Shown here: positions 6,997-14,576 of the stretch, piece after piece
How the letters are laid out: the number at the start of each line of letters is the position of its first letter
How positions within the stretch are numbered: the first letter of the stretch is position 1
From: JBJEDU01 sp051872395
GTDB taxonomy: Bacteria > Bacillota_I > Bacilli_A > RFN20 > CAG-826
Length of the DNA: 14,937 nt
Reading direction: 5' to 3'
Assembly (NCBI GenBank): GCA_051872395.1
Contig: JBJEDU010000002.1
Coordinates: forward strand, 1 to 14,937
Position numbers and translations under genes: made by a program
Notes under the pieces: generated by a model
Told to the model about the DNA's origin: nothing
Databases searched by the model: none
The model's input: the letters and a program-made list of their open reading frames with translations, nothing else

Positions 6997-8055
6997 TTAG
7001 TTTTTCTCTTGAGTATCAAGATCATGCGACAATTCTTTTTGGTCTTCCATGAATTGTCGAGCTTCTTGTTTTTCTTTTCTAGTAACTTTAATATCTGATT
7101 TTGAAGGTTGATTAATAACGACTTGGTCGTAACTTAAATCAAATCCGTTTCTAATAAATAATTGACGATATTCTCTTAATAAGTCTCTTTGCACTTGATA
7201 ACGGTCTTCTTCATGACATTTAGCCACTAATTTGATTGCGACGTTACTTGAACCATAACCAGAAACGCCTTTATAAAATGGGCCTTCAACAATCGCAGGA
7301 ATATGTTCTTTAAAGGAATCAAGATTGTCTTTAATTAAGTTTTCAACGTATTCAAGAGGAATATCAAAACCAAATTCACAGTCAACGACTGCAAGAGATA
7401 ATTCTCTTGATAAATTGACAACATTTTTAATATCAGAGTTATTGATTATTTTAATATTACCTGCACAATCAATAATTTTTGTCGCACGAATTCCAATTTC
7501 AGAAACTGTTCCTCTAAAATCATCGATAGAAACAATTTCTCCAACTGAATATTCTTCTTCAAAAATAATGAAGACACCAGCAATAATATCAGCGATTAAT
7601 GATTGTGCGCCTAAGCCTATGATAAGAGTAATGACTCCAACTGATTCCCAAATAGCCGCAGTGTTGACTCCAAAAGCTTGCAATACCAAGAATATTAATA
7701 CGATCGCCGCGCCATATTTGATGATTCCATCTAATAAAGTGATTACTGTTTTTGCACGATTAGATTTTTGCATCATCTTACGGAATATGAGTCGTAATAT
7801 TTTAGATAACGCTAAAACGACAACAATTAATATTATTGACCTAATTATCGTTTTGACATGTGAATTCCATGCTTCTGGAATTTTTGAAATATCCCAAACA
7901 TTTTCTTTGACCCATGCCCCCATCGTCGAAGTTGGAGCGACAGCTTCAACAATAATACCACTGACAAATAGAAGTAGTATTAACGCTCCTAAGACAATTC
8001 CGATGATAGAAACAATCTTTCTTGTTTTCTTTCTTTTTGCTAAATCTTCTTTCAT
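6997..8055 (-). CDS. MscS-family small-conductance mechanosensitive channel
   Basis: This 352-aa protein is a MscS-type channel of the cell membrane, which opens under membrane tension to release solutes during osmotic down-shock. A basic N-terminus precedes three hydrophobic segments (about residues 13-37, 70-90 and 105-125). Then comes the pore helix region with GLGAQSLIADIIAG, followed by FIIFEEEYSVGEIVSI, the signature entry to the cytoplasmic beta domain. The C-terminal alpha/beta domain runs to about residue 320, followed by a charged tail. I chose the ATG at 8055 rather than the one at 8070. The upstream ATG overlaps the previous stop codon (TAATG) and lies within the Shine-Dalgarno sequence, and GGAGG at 8068-8064 is 8 nt from the ATG at 8055. 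The gene is coupled to the surface protein gene before it and ends at a strong terminator. Confidence 0.93.
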   Translation of the reverse strand: MKEDLAKRKKTRKIVSIIGIVLGALILLLFVSGIIVEAVAPTSTMGAWVKENVWDISKIPEAWNSHVKTIIRSIILIVVVLALSKILRLIFRKMMQKSNRAKTVITLLDGIIKYGAAIVLIFLVLQAFGVNTAAIWESVGVITLIIGLGAQSLIADIIAGVFIIFEEEYSVGEIVSIDDFRGTVSEIGIRATKIIDCAGNIKIINNSDIKNVVNLSRELSLAVVDCEFGFDIPLEYVENLIKDNLDSFKEHIPAIVEGPFYKGVSGYGSSNVAIKLVAKCHEEDRYQVQRDLLREYRQLFIRNGFDLSYDQVVINQPSKSDIKVTRKEKQEARQFMEDQKELSHDLDTQEKN

Positions 8056-8063
8056 TTTCTTTT

Positions 8064-8068
8064 CCTCC
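8064..8068 (-). promoter_or_regulatory. RBS that decides the MscS start
   Basis: GGAGG lies 8 nt before the ATG at 8055 and overlaps the alternative ATG at 8070-8068. Initiation at 8070 would have no Shine-Dalgarno sequence, so the shorter protein is preferred. Confidence 0.8.
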
Positions 8069-8069
8069 A

Positions 8070-10961
8070 TTAGCCTAAATCAATAGTTAATTTATTTTTA
8101 ATATATCTATTTCCTTTCATTACTATATCTAATGCGTATGTATCATACTTTTGATAATAGTCATCTTTTGTAACATAAATATAAACATCATTTATCGCTT
8201 CTTCATAATTAGAAAGAGTCAATGTATATTCCATTTCCATATTGCTTTCATAATTATCAAAAGTATAAGTCACACCATTAATCTCAATCGCGTTTTCAAT
8301 ATCTAACAAATAATAATTATAAAATGTTAATATCGCTTGATTATCATCAGTAAATTCGACTTCAAAGGTAACATATTCTAAGAAATTGAAATTAATTGAA
8401 CCAGATGGAATATCCTTGGCCATGATGTAGGTAACACCCTCATAGAAAAATTCTACGTGATTTTCAAAAGTATACATCTCGTCAATAGGTAAATCTTCTA
8501 AGACACTATATTTACCAGTAATATATGAATCATATCGATTTGTGCAGACACTATCACCAGTTTCTTCATCTATTTTTCTTGAATATACCAAACAATTAAC
8601 ATCAGTGTTTGGGTAATCTTCTTTAGAGAAGAAAGAAACATCACGATAAATGTTAATTGTGCCATCATCGTTATAAGTTAAAACTATCTCGCTATAATCC
8701 ACTCCGTAATTATAAAAAGGAACATAATTATCAGTCGCTCCAGCAGTGGAAATACTATATTCAATGTTATCTAAATAAACATTATTATTTTCATCTAAAA
8801 TTGATATGGTAAGTGTCATGTCAACACCTAAAGGAATATTTGACACACTGATTCTTTCATCAATAGATGAATACATATCGATTAAAGAATCAGAACTGAC
8901 AATATGCATTTGATAAGTAGAAGGTAAAAGATAACTAGATACAATGTTGCCTTCAACCGTTTCTGCTTGTGAATCAGAACTACTTGAAATATCAACTTCA
9001 ACTTTATCAACAGTGAAACTATATGATAAATCAAATTGACCAAGATAATAATTAATCGATTTGTTGTTATTTTCTAATTGATTATCAACAAAAGATAGTG
9101 AAGCATAAATACTAACTAGGCCATATTCTCCATCATATTGATTTAACACTAAAGATGATGAAGGTTTTACTTCATTACATTCATATGTATAAGTTAAATT
9201 ATCATCGATATCAATGACAATAAATTCAATAGAGGACAATGAATAATCAAAGAGCATTGAACAATAATAATCAAAATAGAAATATGTCCCATCAAAAGAT
9301 ATCTCATTATCGATATAAATCGATGGATGGATAAACTGATATCCAATTTGATTATATGAATCATATAAATGATTTTCGTTATTAAATAAACAATATTCAT
9401 TATAAATGAAGTTAATGGAGTTCATTCCACTGGTGGAAGGAATGGTAATTTTTGCAATACCATCACCACTATAACTACCAAACACTAATCCATCATCATT
9501 GACTACTAAAAGTTCATAAGTATAACCATCAAATGGTGAATAGAAATTAACATCCGCGGTGATAGTGACACTATCTTGAGCGTAATCTAAATCAACTTCA
9601 TTTGGGGATAATTTATCAAATGAAGCAAAATAAGTATCTTGGTCAGCAATAAATGGCGATATTTCTTTTTGATAGACGATATTCATTTGATCGCTATATT
9701 CTTCAAAATAATATATCGCATAAGAATAATATTTCGTTCCATAATCTAAAAGTCCCTCTAAAGAAACGGAATTATCATCACTATTAAAATTTAGTTCAGT
9801 TTCAATAAAAGAAGATATTTCCTCTAAATTATCATCATAGGTTCTAATATATGAATAGAACTCTTTAGTGTCATCGATAGATAAAAGATTAAATGAAACA
9901 TTCAACTTATTTGGTGAAACAATTTCAAATAAACTCGATTCATCAACCACAAAAGTAGTGTCAACATTATCAAAGGTAATATCTAAAGAAAGATAATCGT
10001 ACGATATTATTTGCATTTCATCATCAATAAAACCAACGACATAAAAATATAAATTGCTATTAACCAATTTATTAATTGAACCTTTAAAGAAATTGTCTTC
10101 ATCCAAACACTCGTTCACGTCTAATACATTAGAAATTGTTTCGACATTTTCTTGTTTTTCATTAGTGACAAATAATGTCGCTCCAGCGACTTCCTCATAA
10201 TAGTCAGACATATAGACTGAATACTCTAATCCATATGTTTTTGTATCTTCGACATATGTCGTATAAGTATTTAGTTCATCCAATATCCCTTTGGGTTTAC
10301 TATTATTTGTTGTAGTAAATTGTTTTTGGTAATATTTAGATTCCTCTCCAACAATGTTTTTTAACGATACAAGTTCATAATTATAAGTAGTGTTTGGAAT
10401 GAGATTAGGAATTAAATATTTATGGCTTCCATCTTTTAATTTAATTTCTTTTTCTTCATCTTCACTATAAAATCTTAAAAGAAAATCATCTGTTGATAGT
10501 CCATATAATTTTTCATCTTCTTTTAAGATTTTATCTATGTTGATTTCAATGAGAGAGTAATTATTTCCTACTTCATTAGTGATATATTTACCAACATTAG
10601 TGAAAAGTGAACCATTTGAAACAACAGAAATGATGACCGCGGCCGCGGTCACAATCAAAGAAGAAGAGGCACCTAAAGAAACGGAAGAAGCTTCGATGAG
10701 TGATTTAGATGCCATATTAGTGTTTTTCACAGATTGATTATTAGTCAATCTTTCAATATCTTCTCTATCTAAATTCTTCTCTTTTTTGTTTTGCGATTTA
10801 GAAAAATTATTATCAGTAATTATTTCATTGATATTAATAAATTCATTCGCAGTATTCTTATTTTCACCAACTGAAAAACTTTCATTAGTGAAAGGAATGG
10901 CCTCAAAAAATTGTTTATCTTCTTTAGGTGAATAAAATTCACCTCTATCAACAAATTTCAT
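8070..10961 (-). CDS. Large single-pass surface protein with FN3-like exterior
   Basis: This 963-aa protein is of no named family that I recognise. Residues 1-95 are hydrophilic and charged with no signal peptide. One hydrophobic segment at about 97-116 (LIVTAAAVIISVV) is the only membrane span. The remaining roughly 840 residues are acidic, rich in Tyr, Ser, Asp and Asn, low in Cys, and look like a chain of beta-sandwich domains. The best fibronectin-III-like unit is at about 150-210, with LIPNTTYNYELVS near its end; similar YxYxI/YxYxL strands recur (for example YGTKYYSYAIYY). The likely topology is N-terminus in, C-terminus out, as a cell-surface adhesin or sensor; this is inference. There is no LPXTG motif. 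The gene has no visible Shine-Dalgarno sequence and its promoter lies 8 nt before the ATG, suggesting leaderless translation. The stop overlaps an ATG of the MscS gene downstream. Confidence 0.75.
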   Translation of the reverse strand: MKFVDRGEFYSPKEDKQFFEAIPFTNESFSVGENKNTANEFININEIITDNNFSKSQNKKEKNLDREDIERLTNNQSVKNTNMASKSLIEASSVSLGASSSLIVTAAAVIISVVSNGSLFTNVGKYITNEVGNNYSLIEINIDKILKEDEKLYGLSTDDFLLRFYSEDEEKEIKLKDGSHKYLIPNLIPNTTYNYELVSLKNIVGEESKYYQKQFTTTNNSKPKGILDELNTYTTYVEDTKTYGLEYSVYMSDYYEEVAGATLFVTNEKQENVETISNVLDVNECLDEDNFFKGSINKLVNSNLYFYVVGFIDDEMQIISYDYLSLDITFDNVDTTFVVDESSLFEIVSPNKLNVSFNLLSIDDTKEFYSYIRTYDDNLEEISSFIETELNFNSDDNSVSLEGLLDYGTKYYSYAIYYFEEYSDQMNIVYQKEISPFIADQDTYFASFDKLSPNEVDLDYAQDSVTITADVNFYSPFDGYTYELLVVNDDGLVFGSYSGDGIAKITIPSTSGMNSINFIYNEYCLFNNENHLYDSYNQIGYQFIHPSIYIDNEISFDGTYFYFDYYCSMLFDYSLSSIEFIVIDIDDNLTYTYECNEVKPSSSLVLNQYDGEYGLVSIYASLSFVDNQLENNNKSINYYLGQFDLSYSFTVDKVEVDISSSSDSQAETVEGNIVSSYLLPSTYQMHIVSSDSLIDMYSSIDERISVSNIPLGVDMTLTISILDENNNVYLDNIEYSISTAGATDNYVPFYNYGVDYSEIVLTYNDDGTINIYRDVSFFSKEDYPNTDVNCLVYSRKIDEETGDSVCTNRYDSYITGKYSVLEDLPIDEMYTFENHVEFFYEGVTYIMAKDIPSGSINFNFLEYVTFEVEFTDDNQAILTFYNYYLLDIENAIEINGVTYTFDNYESNMEMEYTLTLSNYEEAINDVYIYVTKDDYYQKYDTYALDIVMKGNRYIKNKLTIDLG
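10634..10651. repeat. 18-bp perfect GC-rich palindrome inside a gene
   Basis: TGACCGCGGCCGCGGTCA is a perfect palindrome in an otherwise strongly AT-rich window. It encodes Val-Thr-Ala-Ala-Ala-Val in the membrane span (about residues 104-109) of the surface protein, using GCG and GCC codons that are rare in the genes around it. Confidence 0.9.
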
Positions 10962-10963
10962 AT

Positions 10964-11060
10964 AAATAAAGTGTAATATATCGAATAATGCATTTCAATT
11001 TTTTCTTTATTTAAAAAATTGTAATAAAAAATGAATATTCTTTTACTCGACACTTTATTT
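10964..11060. repeat. 11-bp inverted repeat flanking the intergenic region
   Basis: AAATAAAGTGT (10964-10974) and ACACTTTATTT (11050-11060) are perfect inverted copies at the two ends of the 110-bp gap between the MATE gene and the surface protein gene. The left arm covers most of the -10 box of the surface protein promoter. The arms may be operator half-sites or chance in AT-rich DNA. Between them I see no gene, only a weak GAATATTC palindrome with nearby T-runs. Confidence 0.5.
10970..10998 (-). promoter_or_regulatory. Promoter of the surface protein gene, probably leaderless
   Basis: On the minus strand TTGAAA (10998-10993) is followed after exactly 17 bp by TACACT (10975-10970), a five-of-six and a four-of-six match. 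Only 8 nt separate the -10 box from the ATG, so a start 7 nt downstream would put the 5' end 0-2 nt before the start codon. No Shine-Dalgarno sequence is present. Confidence 0.5.
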
Positions 11061-11071
11061 TTATATTTTTA

Positions 11072-12448
11072 TTAGTTAATTTGCACTTTATTTTCTTTCT
11101 TAATGAGATGGAATAACAAAAAGAAAGAGACTACTGCAGTCAATAATTCTGCGATAGGAAAACTCCACCAAATCAAACTCGATGCATTAGATAAAGAAAC
11201 AAATATCACGCAACACGGAGCGACAAATACCACTAAACGGAGAAGAGAAATAATAAGAGGAGAAAATGCTTTTCGATAAGCTTGTAAAACACCTTGCACC
11301 GCTAAAGAGAAACCCATAAATACATAACCAATTGAAGCAATTCTTATCGCATATGTTGTCATTGATTTAATCTCACTCACATTATCGCTGACACTACTTA
11401 AAGCAAATAATGAAGCAATTCCTTCAGCGAATATTTCAAATATTAAAGTGATGGCTAAAGCAATAATTAATGCATCAATGATTCCCCATTTAATTGTCTC
11501 TTTAATTCTCTTTTTATCATTGAGTCCAATATTGAAAGATAATATCGAAATAATCGTATTGCTTAATCCAAAACAAGAGAATAACGCGATTTGTTGGATT
11601 TTATAATAAATACCATATGTTCCTGAAATTAATTCACCGCTTGTTTTATTGATAGAAATAATCATAATAACGAGGAACATATTAATTGATAATAACGCTT
11701 GCATCAGCATTGCTGACCAGCCTATTTTATATATTTGTTTAATGATATTTAAAGAAGGAATAATATCTTTGATATTGTTTTTTATTTCTTTATTTATTCC
11801 ATAATGGAACGCCATTGCGATAAATAAAGAAACAAATTGACCAGTAACAGTTGCATATGCTGCTCCTTCAATACCCATATTACATGGATAAATAAACACA
11901 TAATCAAGAATAATGTTTGTAAGAGCGCCAGCGACTTGTGCAATCGTTGAATGCATCGTTTTTCCAATGGCTTGAAGAAATCTTTCAAAAACATTAAAGC
12001 CTAAAGCCCCTAAAGATAAAGAACAAACAATGCACATATAATTTGAACCCATCTTGATAACTTCTTCATCTACTGTGTTGATAGATAAAAACCATCGAGA
12101 ACCAAATAATCCAATTAATAGGAAAACAACATAAAAACAAATGGCAATAAATATTCCATTGCCAACACATTTAGAGGCAGTATTTTTATCGCCATTACCT
12201 AAACTTCTTGATAATAAAGCATTGATACCAATACCAGTTCCAACTCCAATAGCGATCATCAATATTTGAACAGGAAAAACATAAGTCAACGCTAAATTAG
12301 CTTTGACACCACTTTCACCCATATTGATAACAAAGACAGTATCGACAACATTATAAAGGGCTTGTAATACCATTGAAAAAATCATTGGTAAACCCATCGA
12401 CCAAATCAAAGATGAAATCTTTTTAGTCGCCATTTTATTTTCATTCAT
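11072..12448 (-). CDS. MATE-family multidrug/toxic-compound exporter
   Basis: This 458-aa membrane protein is a MATE transporter, which uses a sodium or proton gradient to export cationic drugs or metabolites. It has the usual length and about 12 membrane spans in two similar halves. The first half starts LIWSMGLPMIFSMVLQALYNVVDTVFV, the family's N-terminal pattern, and continues with GVGTGIGINALLSRSLGNGDK. The second half begins near IYKIGWSAMLMQALLSINMFLV (about residue 240), and the family-like ALFSCFGLSNTIISILSFNIG follows. The subfamily resembles MepA/DinF-like exporters of Bacillota, but the substrate cannot be read from the sequence. The start is supported by AGGAGG 8 nt before the ATG. 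The gene is preceded by a structured leader and followed by no strong terminator. It is separated from the lipoprotein gene by a terminator, so it is transcribed alone. Confidence 0.93.
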   Translation of the reverse strand: MNENKMATKKISSLIWSMGLPMIFSMVLQALYNVVDTVFVINMGESGVKANLALTYVFPVQILMIAIGVGTGIGINALLSRSLGNGDKNTASKCVGNGIFIAICFYVVFLLIGLFGSRWFLSINTVDEEVIKMGSNYMCIVCSLSLGALGFNVFERFLQAIGKTMHSTIAQVAGALTNIILDYVFIYPCNMGIEGAAYATVTGQFVSLFIAMAFHYGINKEIKNNIKDIIPSLNIIKQIYKIGWSAMLMQALLSINMFLVIMIISINKTSGELISGTYGIYYKIQQIALFSCFGLSNTIISILSFNIGLNDKKRIKETIKWGIIDALIIALAITLIFEIFAEGIASLFALSSVSDNVSEIKSMTTYAIRIASIGYVFMGFSLAVQGVLQAYRKAFSPLIISLLRLVVFVAPCCVIFVSLSNASSLIWWSFPIAELLTAVVSFFLLFHLIKKENKVQIN

Positions 12449-12512
12449 ATAAAAAACCTCCTCACATAAGTCTGATTGGACTTACGCTATCGGAGATAAC
12501 AACGCATCAGCG
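12449..12512 (-). promoter_or_regulatory. Candidate structured 5' leader of the MATE gene
   Basis: On the minus strand this leader can form three hairpins in a row: CGC-UGAU-GCG (12512-12503), GUUAUC-UCC-GAUAGC (12500-12486) and UAAGUC-CAAUCA-GACUUA (12484-12467). An alternative pairing is AUCUCC (12497-12492) with GGAGGU (12461-12456). It would break the second hairpin, enclose the third, hide the Shine-Dalgarno sequence and be followed directly by a U-run (12455-12451). That is the logic of a riboswitch or attenuator. The segment is GC-richer than its surroundings. MATE genes are known targets of RNA regulators, guanidine-IV (mepA motif) among them, but I cannot assign a class. Confidence 0.4.
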
Positions 12513-12568
12513 GATATAATTTAACAAATTTTCATTTTAATTTCTAATTAAAAATTAAATTGATTAAC

Positions 12569-12606
12569 TAAAAGGTGAAACGCTCAATTTAACGTTTCAC
12601 CTTTTA
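12569..12606 (-). terminator. Terminator after the lipoprotein gene
   Basis: A perfect 14-bp inverted repeat, TAAAAGGTGAAACG and CGTTTCACCTTTTA, encloses a 10-nt loop and lies about 30 bp after the lipoprotein stop codon. An outer pair, ATTAACTA (12563-12570) and TAGTTAAT (12613-12620), partly overlaps it. The stem ends in A4/T4 on both strands, so it could stop transcription in either direction, although the U-run is short. Confidence 0.8.
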
Positions 12607-12634
12607 ATAACTTAGTTAATTAATTTTTATAATT

Positions 12635-14437
12635 TTATAAAGTGATAATTATCGCAGGGACAACACCAACGAAGGTTTTTGTTGCTAAGTATTTACATGT
12701 TTCATTAAATGGATAATGAGAATTGATACATTCAACATAATTTTTATTATCACTACCTTTAATGATTCCATCTCTTAACCAATATGGGCTATACACTGTT
12801 CCATATCCACTAGAACCAGTATCCTTATAAGCACCTAGAATAAATGGATATTGATATGATCCAAATCCTTTATTACGAACCACTCCAACTTCATCTAAAC
12901 TTGGTAAGAATATTTTGTCATCATTGCAAGAGGCATTAGGCACTAATATTTCCTTTTGATATTCGTTAAATAGTTCATCCATCCATAATTGAAGCCAACC
13001 ACGAATCCAACTGGTTTCATAAGTTAAATCACCAGTATCAGTTTCAGCGAATCTTTGACATGTCCATATCTCTTTACTAACTAAATAGGCTTGTCCATCA
13101 CTTTCACTGACAATTTCCCACATACCAGTTCTTTCTTGATACCACATAATGTTGTTTGTCCAAATACGATTTGTCGTTTGATTATCATCATTATCTAAAC
13201 GATATTTCGTATAATAAACACCACGATAATTGATACCTTCATATTCAAGGTCACAATAATAGGTACTATCATTATCACCTGCACCAAAATCAAAAGTATT
13301 CCAATTATCCATTTCACCCATGAATGGATTACCTGCCATCTCTTCTAATGCATCGGTTATATCAGTATTACTAACTTTTTCACAATATGTTTTACCCATT
13401 CTAATATAGGCACCTTCTGGATCAGCGACTCCTGCCGCGTTGACGCGAACATAAAGTTGTTTCTTTCCACATTCTGTACAAACACCATCAACATAATTAT
13501 GTTCAGCAAATGGAATCGTGTCAGATATTGTTTTACCACACACGCAAGATAACTCTTTAGTGCCTTCTTTTATACAAGTCGCTTCCTTGATAATGGTTTC
13601 ATTATCATATGAATGATTTTTAACTTCGCTATAATCACCATGTTTACATTCTTCAGTATGGGTTTCATCAGTGATATTTGTGTATATAATTTCGTGTCCT
13701 TTAAAATTCGCTGATAAGACAACTTCATCTTTTCCGACGACAATTTGATAAGTTGTTTGAGTAGATAAAGAATCATTTCCATCACTCCAACAATCAAAAT
13801 GGTGATCTTTAGTTGGAATAGCTTCTAATTTTAATACATCGCCTTCATAATGCGTGGCTTTATAACTCGCATTATTTTCTAACAAAACATCATTAACTTT
13901 TAAATAACCGTATTCAGCGAGAGGTAAAATATTAACACTGACAGAGACTTCTGATTTAGTAACCTCTTCTTCTTCACCATCTGCTGCGATGATAAAGTAA
14001 CAAAAACTATCAGTAGTAAAACTAACTTTATTAGTAGTGACAACTGGTTTAATTTTATTAAACGAATTGTCACTTAAAATATGATAGACAGAATATTCTA
14101 AATTAACATCTATATCATCAATAAAAATGGTTACAGTAACTTCGCTATAAGGCTGAATTTGTTCACCATCTTTTTCTAAGGAAATATCAAATACATAAAT
14201 ATCACTTTCCGTAGAATAATTTTCGCCTGATATTAATTGAAGAACATCTTCTTTTTCACTTCCTTCAATTTCATTAGCAACCACTTCAGCGCCTTCTTCG
14301 TAATCTCCTTCAATAGTGACGATTTCACTAGCTTCAATAGAAGTTATTGTAACATCACTTTTAGTGCAACTTGCTAAAGGTAAAACAATTGAAGAAGATA
14401 AAAGAAGTGACACAAACAAAGATAAATATTTTTTCAT
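12635..14437 (-). CDS. Lipoprotein with InlB-like repeat and C-terminal DUF6273-like domain
   Basis: This 600-aa protein has a lipoprotein signal peptide: MKKYLS, a hydrophobic core, then lipobox LASC with Cys24 as the lipidated residue. Residues 25-150 are beta-rich and acidic and end VSFTTDSFCYFIIA, a pattern common in Bacillota surface proteins. Residues 160-248 look like an InlB/Listeria-Bacteroides repeat (GDVLKLEAIPTKDHHFDCWSDG ... VVLSANFKG). Residues 255-325 are Cys/His-rich (Cys264, Cys288, Cys298, Cys300, Cys320, Cys323). Residues about 335-600 match the layout of DUF6273: WEIVSESDGQAYLVSKEI, WIRGWLQLWMDELF, IFLPSLDEV, then SPYWLRDG and a VVPAIIITL end. The function of DUF6273 is unknown. 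I chose the ATG at 14437, which gives a normal signal peptide, over a TTG four codons upstream. The gene has its own promoter and terminator. Confidence 0.85.
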   Translation of the reverse strand: MKKYLSLFVSLLLSSSIVLPLASCTKSDVTITSIEASEIVTIEGDYEEGAEVVANEIEGSEKEDVLQLISGENYSTESDIYVFDISLEKDGEQIQPYSEVTVTIFIDDIDVNLEYSVYHILSDNSFNKIKPVVTTNKVSFTTDSFCYFIIAADGEEEEVTKSEVSVSVNILPLAEYGYLKVNDVLLENNASYKATHYEGDVLKLEAIPTKDHHFDCWSDGNDSLSTQTTYQIVVGKDEVVLSANFKGHEIIYTNITDETHTEECKHGDYSEVKNHSYDNETIIKEATCIKEGTKELSCVCGKTISDTIPFAEHNYVDGVCTECGKKQLYVRVNAAGVADPEGAYIRMGKTYCEKVSNTDITDALEEMAGNPFMGEMDNWNTFDFGAGDNDSTYYCDLEYEGINYRGVYYTKYRLDNDDNQTTNRIWTNNIMWYQERTGMWEIVSESDGQAYLVSKEIWTCQRFAETDTGDLTYETSWIRGWLQLWMDELFNEYQKEILVPNASCNDDKIFLPSLDEVGVVRNKGFGSYQYPFILGAYKDTGSSGYGTVYSPYWLRDGIIKGSDNKNYVECINSHYPFNETCKYLATKTFVGVVPAIIITL

Positions 14438-14479
14438 AACTCTCACCAAAAAATAAATTTTATTTTTAACCCTACAGTT

Positions 14480-14485
14480 ATTATA
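14480..14485 (-). promoter_or_regulatory. Promoter -10 box of the lipoprotein gene
   Basis: A perfect TATAAT on the minus strand lies about 42 bp before the ATG at 14437. At 17 bp upstream the -35 position reads TTTAAT, a weak match. The rest of 14438-14576 is A/T-rich with no other feature. GGTGAG a few bases before the ATG is a modest ribosome binding site. Confidence 0.5.
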
Positions 14486-14576
14486 TGTTATGAAACTTTT
14501 AAATTAAATGATATTCAATCTAGAAAATAATCAAAATAATTAAAATGATTTATATAAAATCAATAATGTTTATAAA

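Noticed and set aside
8056..8070. Upstream ATG (8070) as the MscS start
   Set aside because: It has no Shine-Dalgarno sequence and lies in the GGAGG that serves the ATG at 8055.
7325..8086. A 253-codon open frame on the plus strand
   Set aside because: It is entirely antisense to the MscS gene, whose family motifs are clear, and it shows no family pattern of its own.
9194..13797. Short minus-strand frames inside the surface protein, MATE and lipoprotein genes (9194-9400, 11794-11994, 13357-13539, 13570-13797)
   Set aside because: They are out-of-frame readings within well-supported genes.
14438..14449. Upstream TTG (14449) as the start of the lipoprotein
   Set aside because: It would add four residues before a normal MKKYLS signal peptide, and the ATG at 14437 has its own modest ribosome site.
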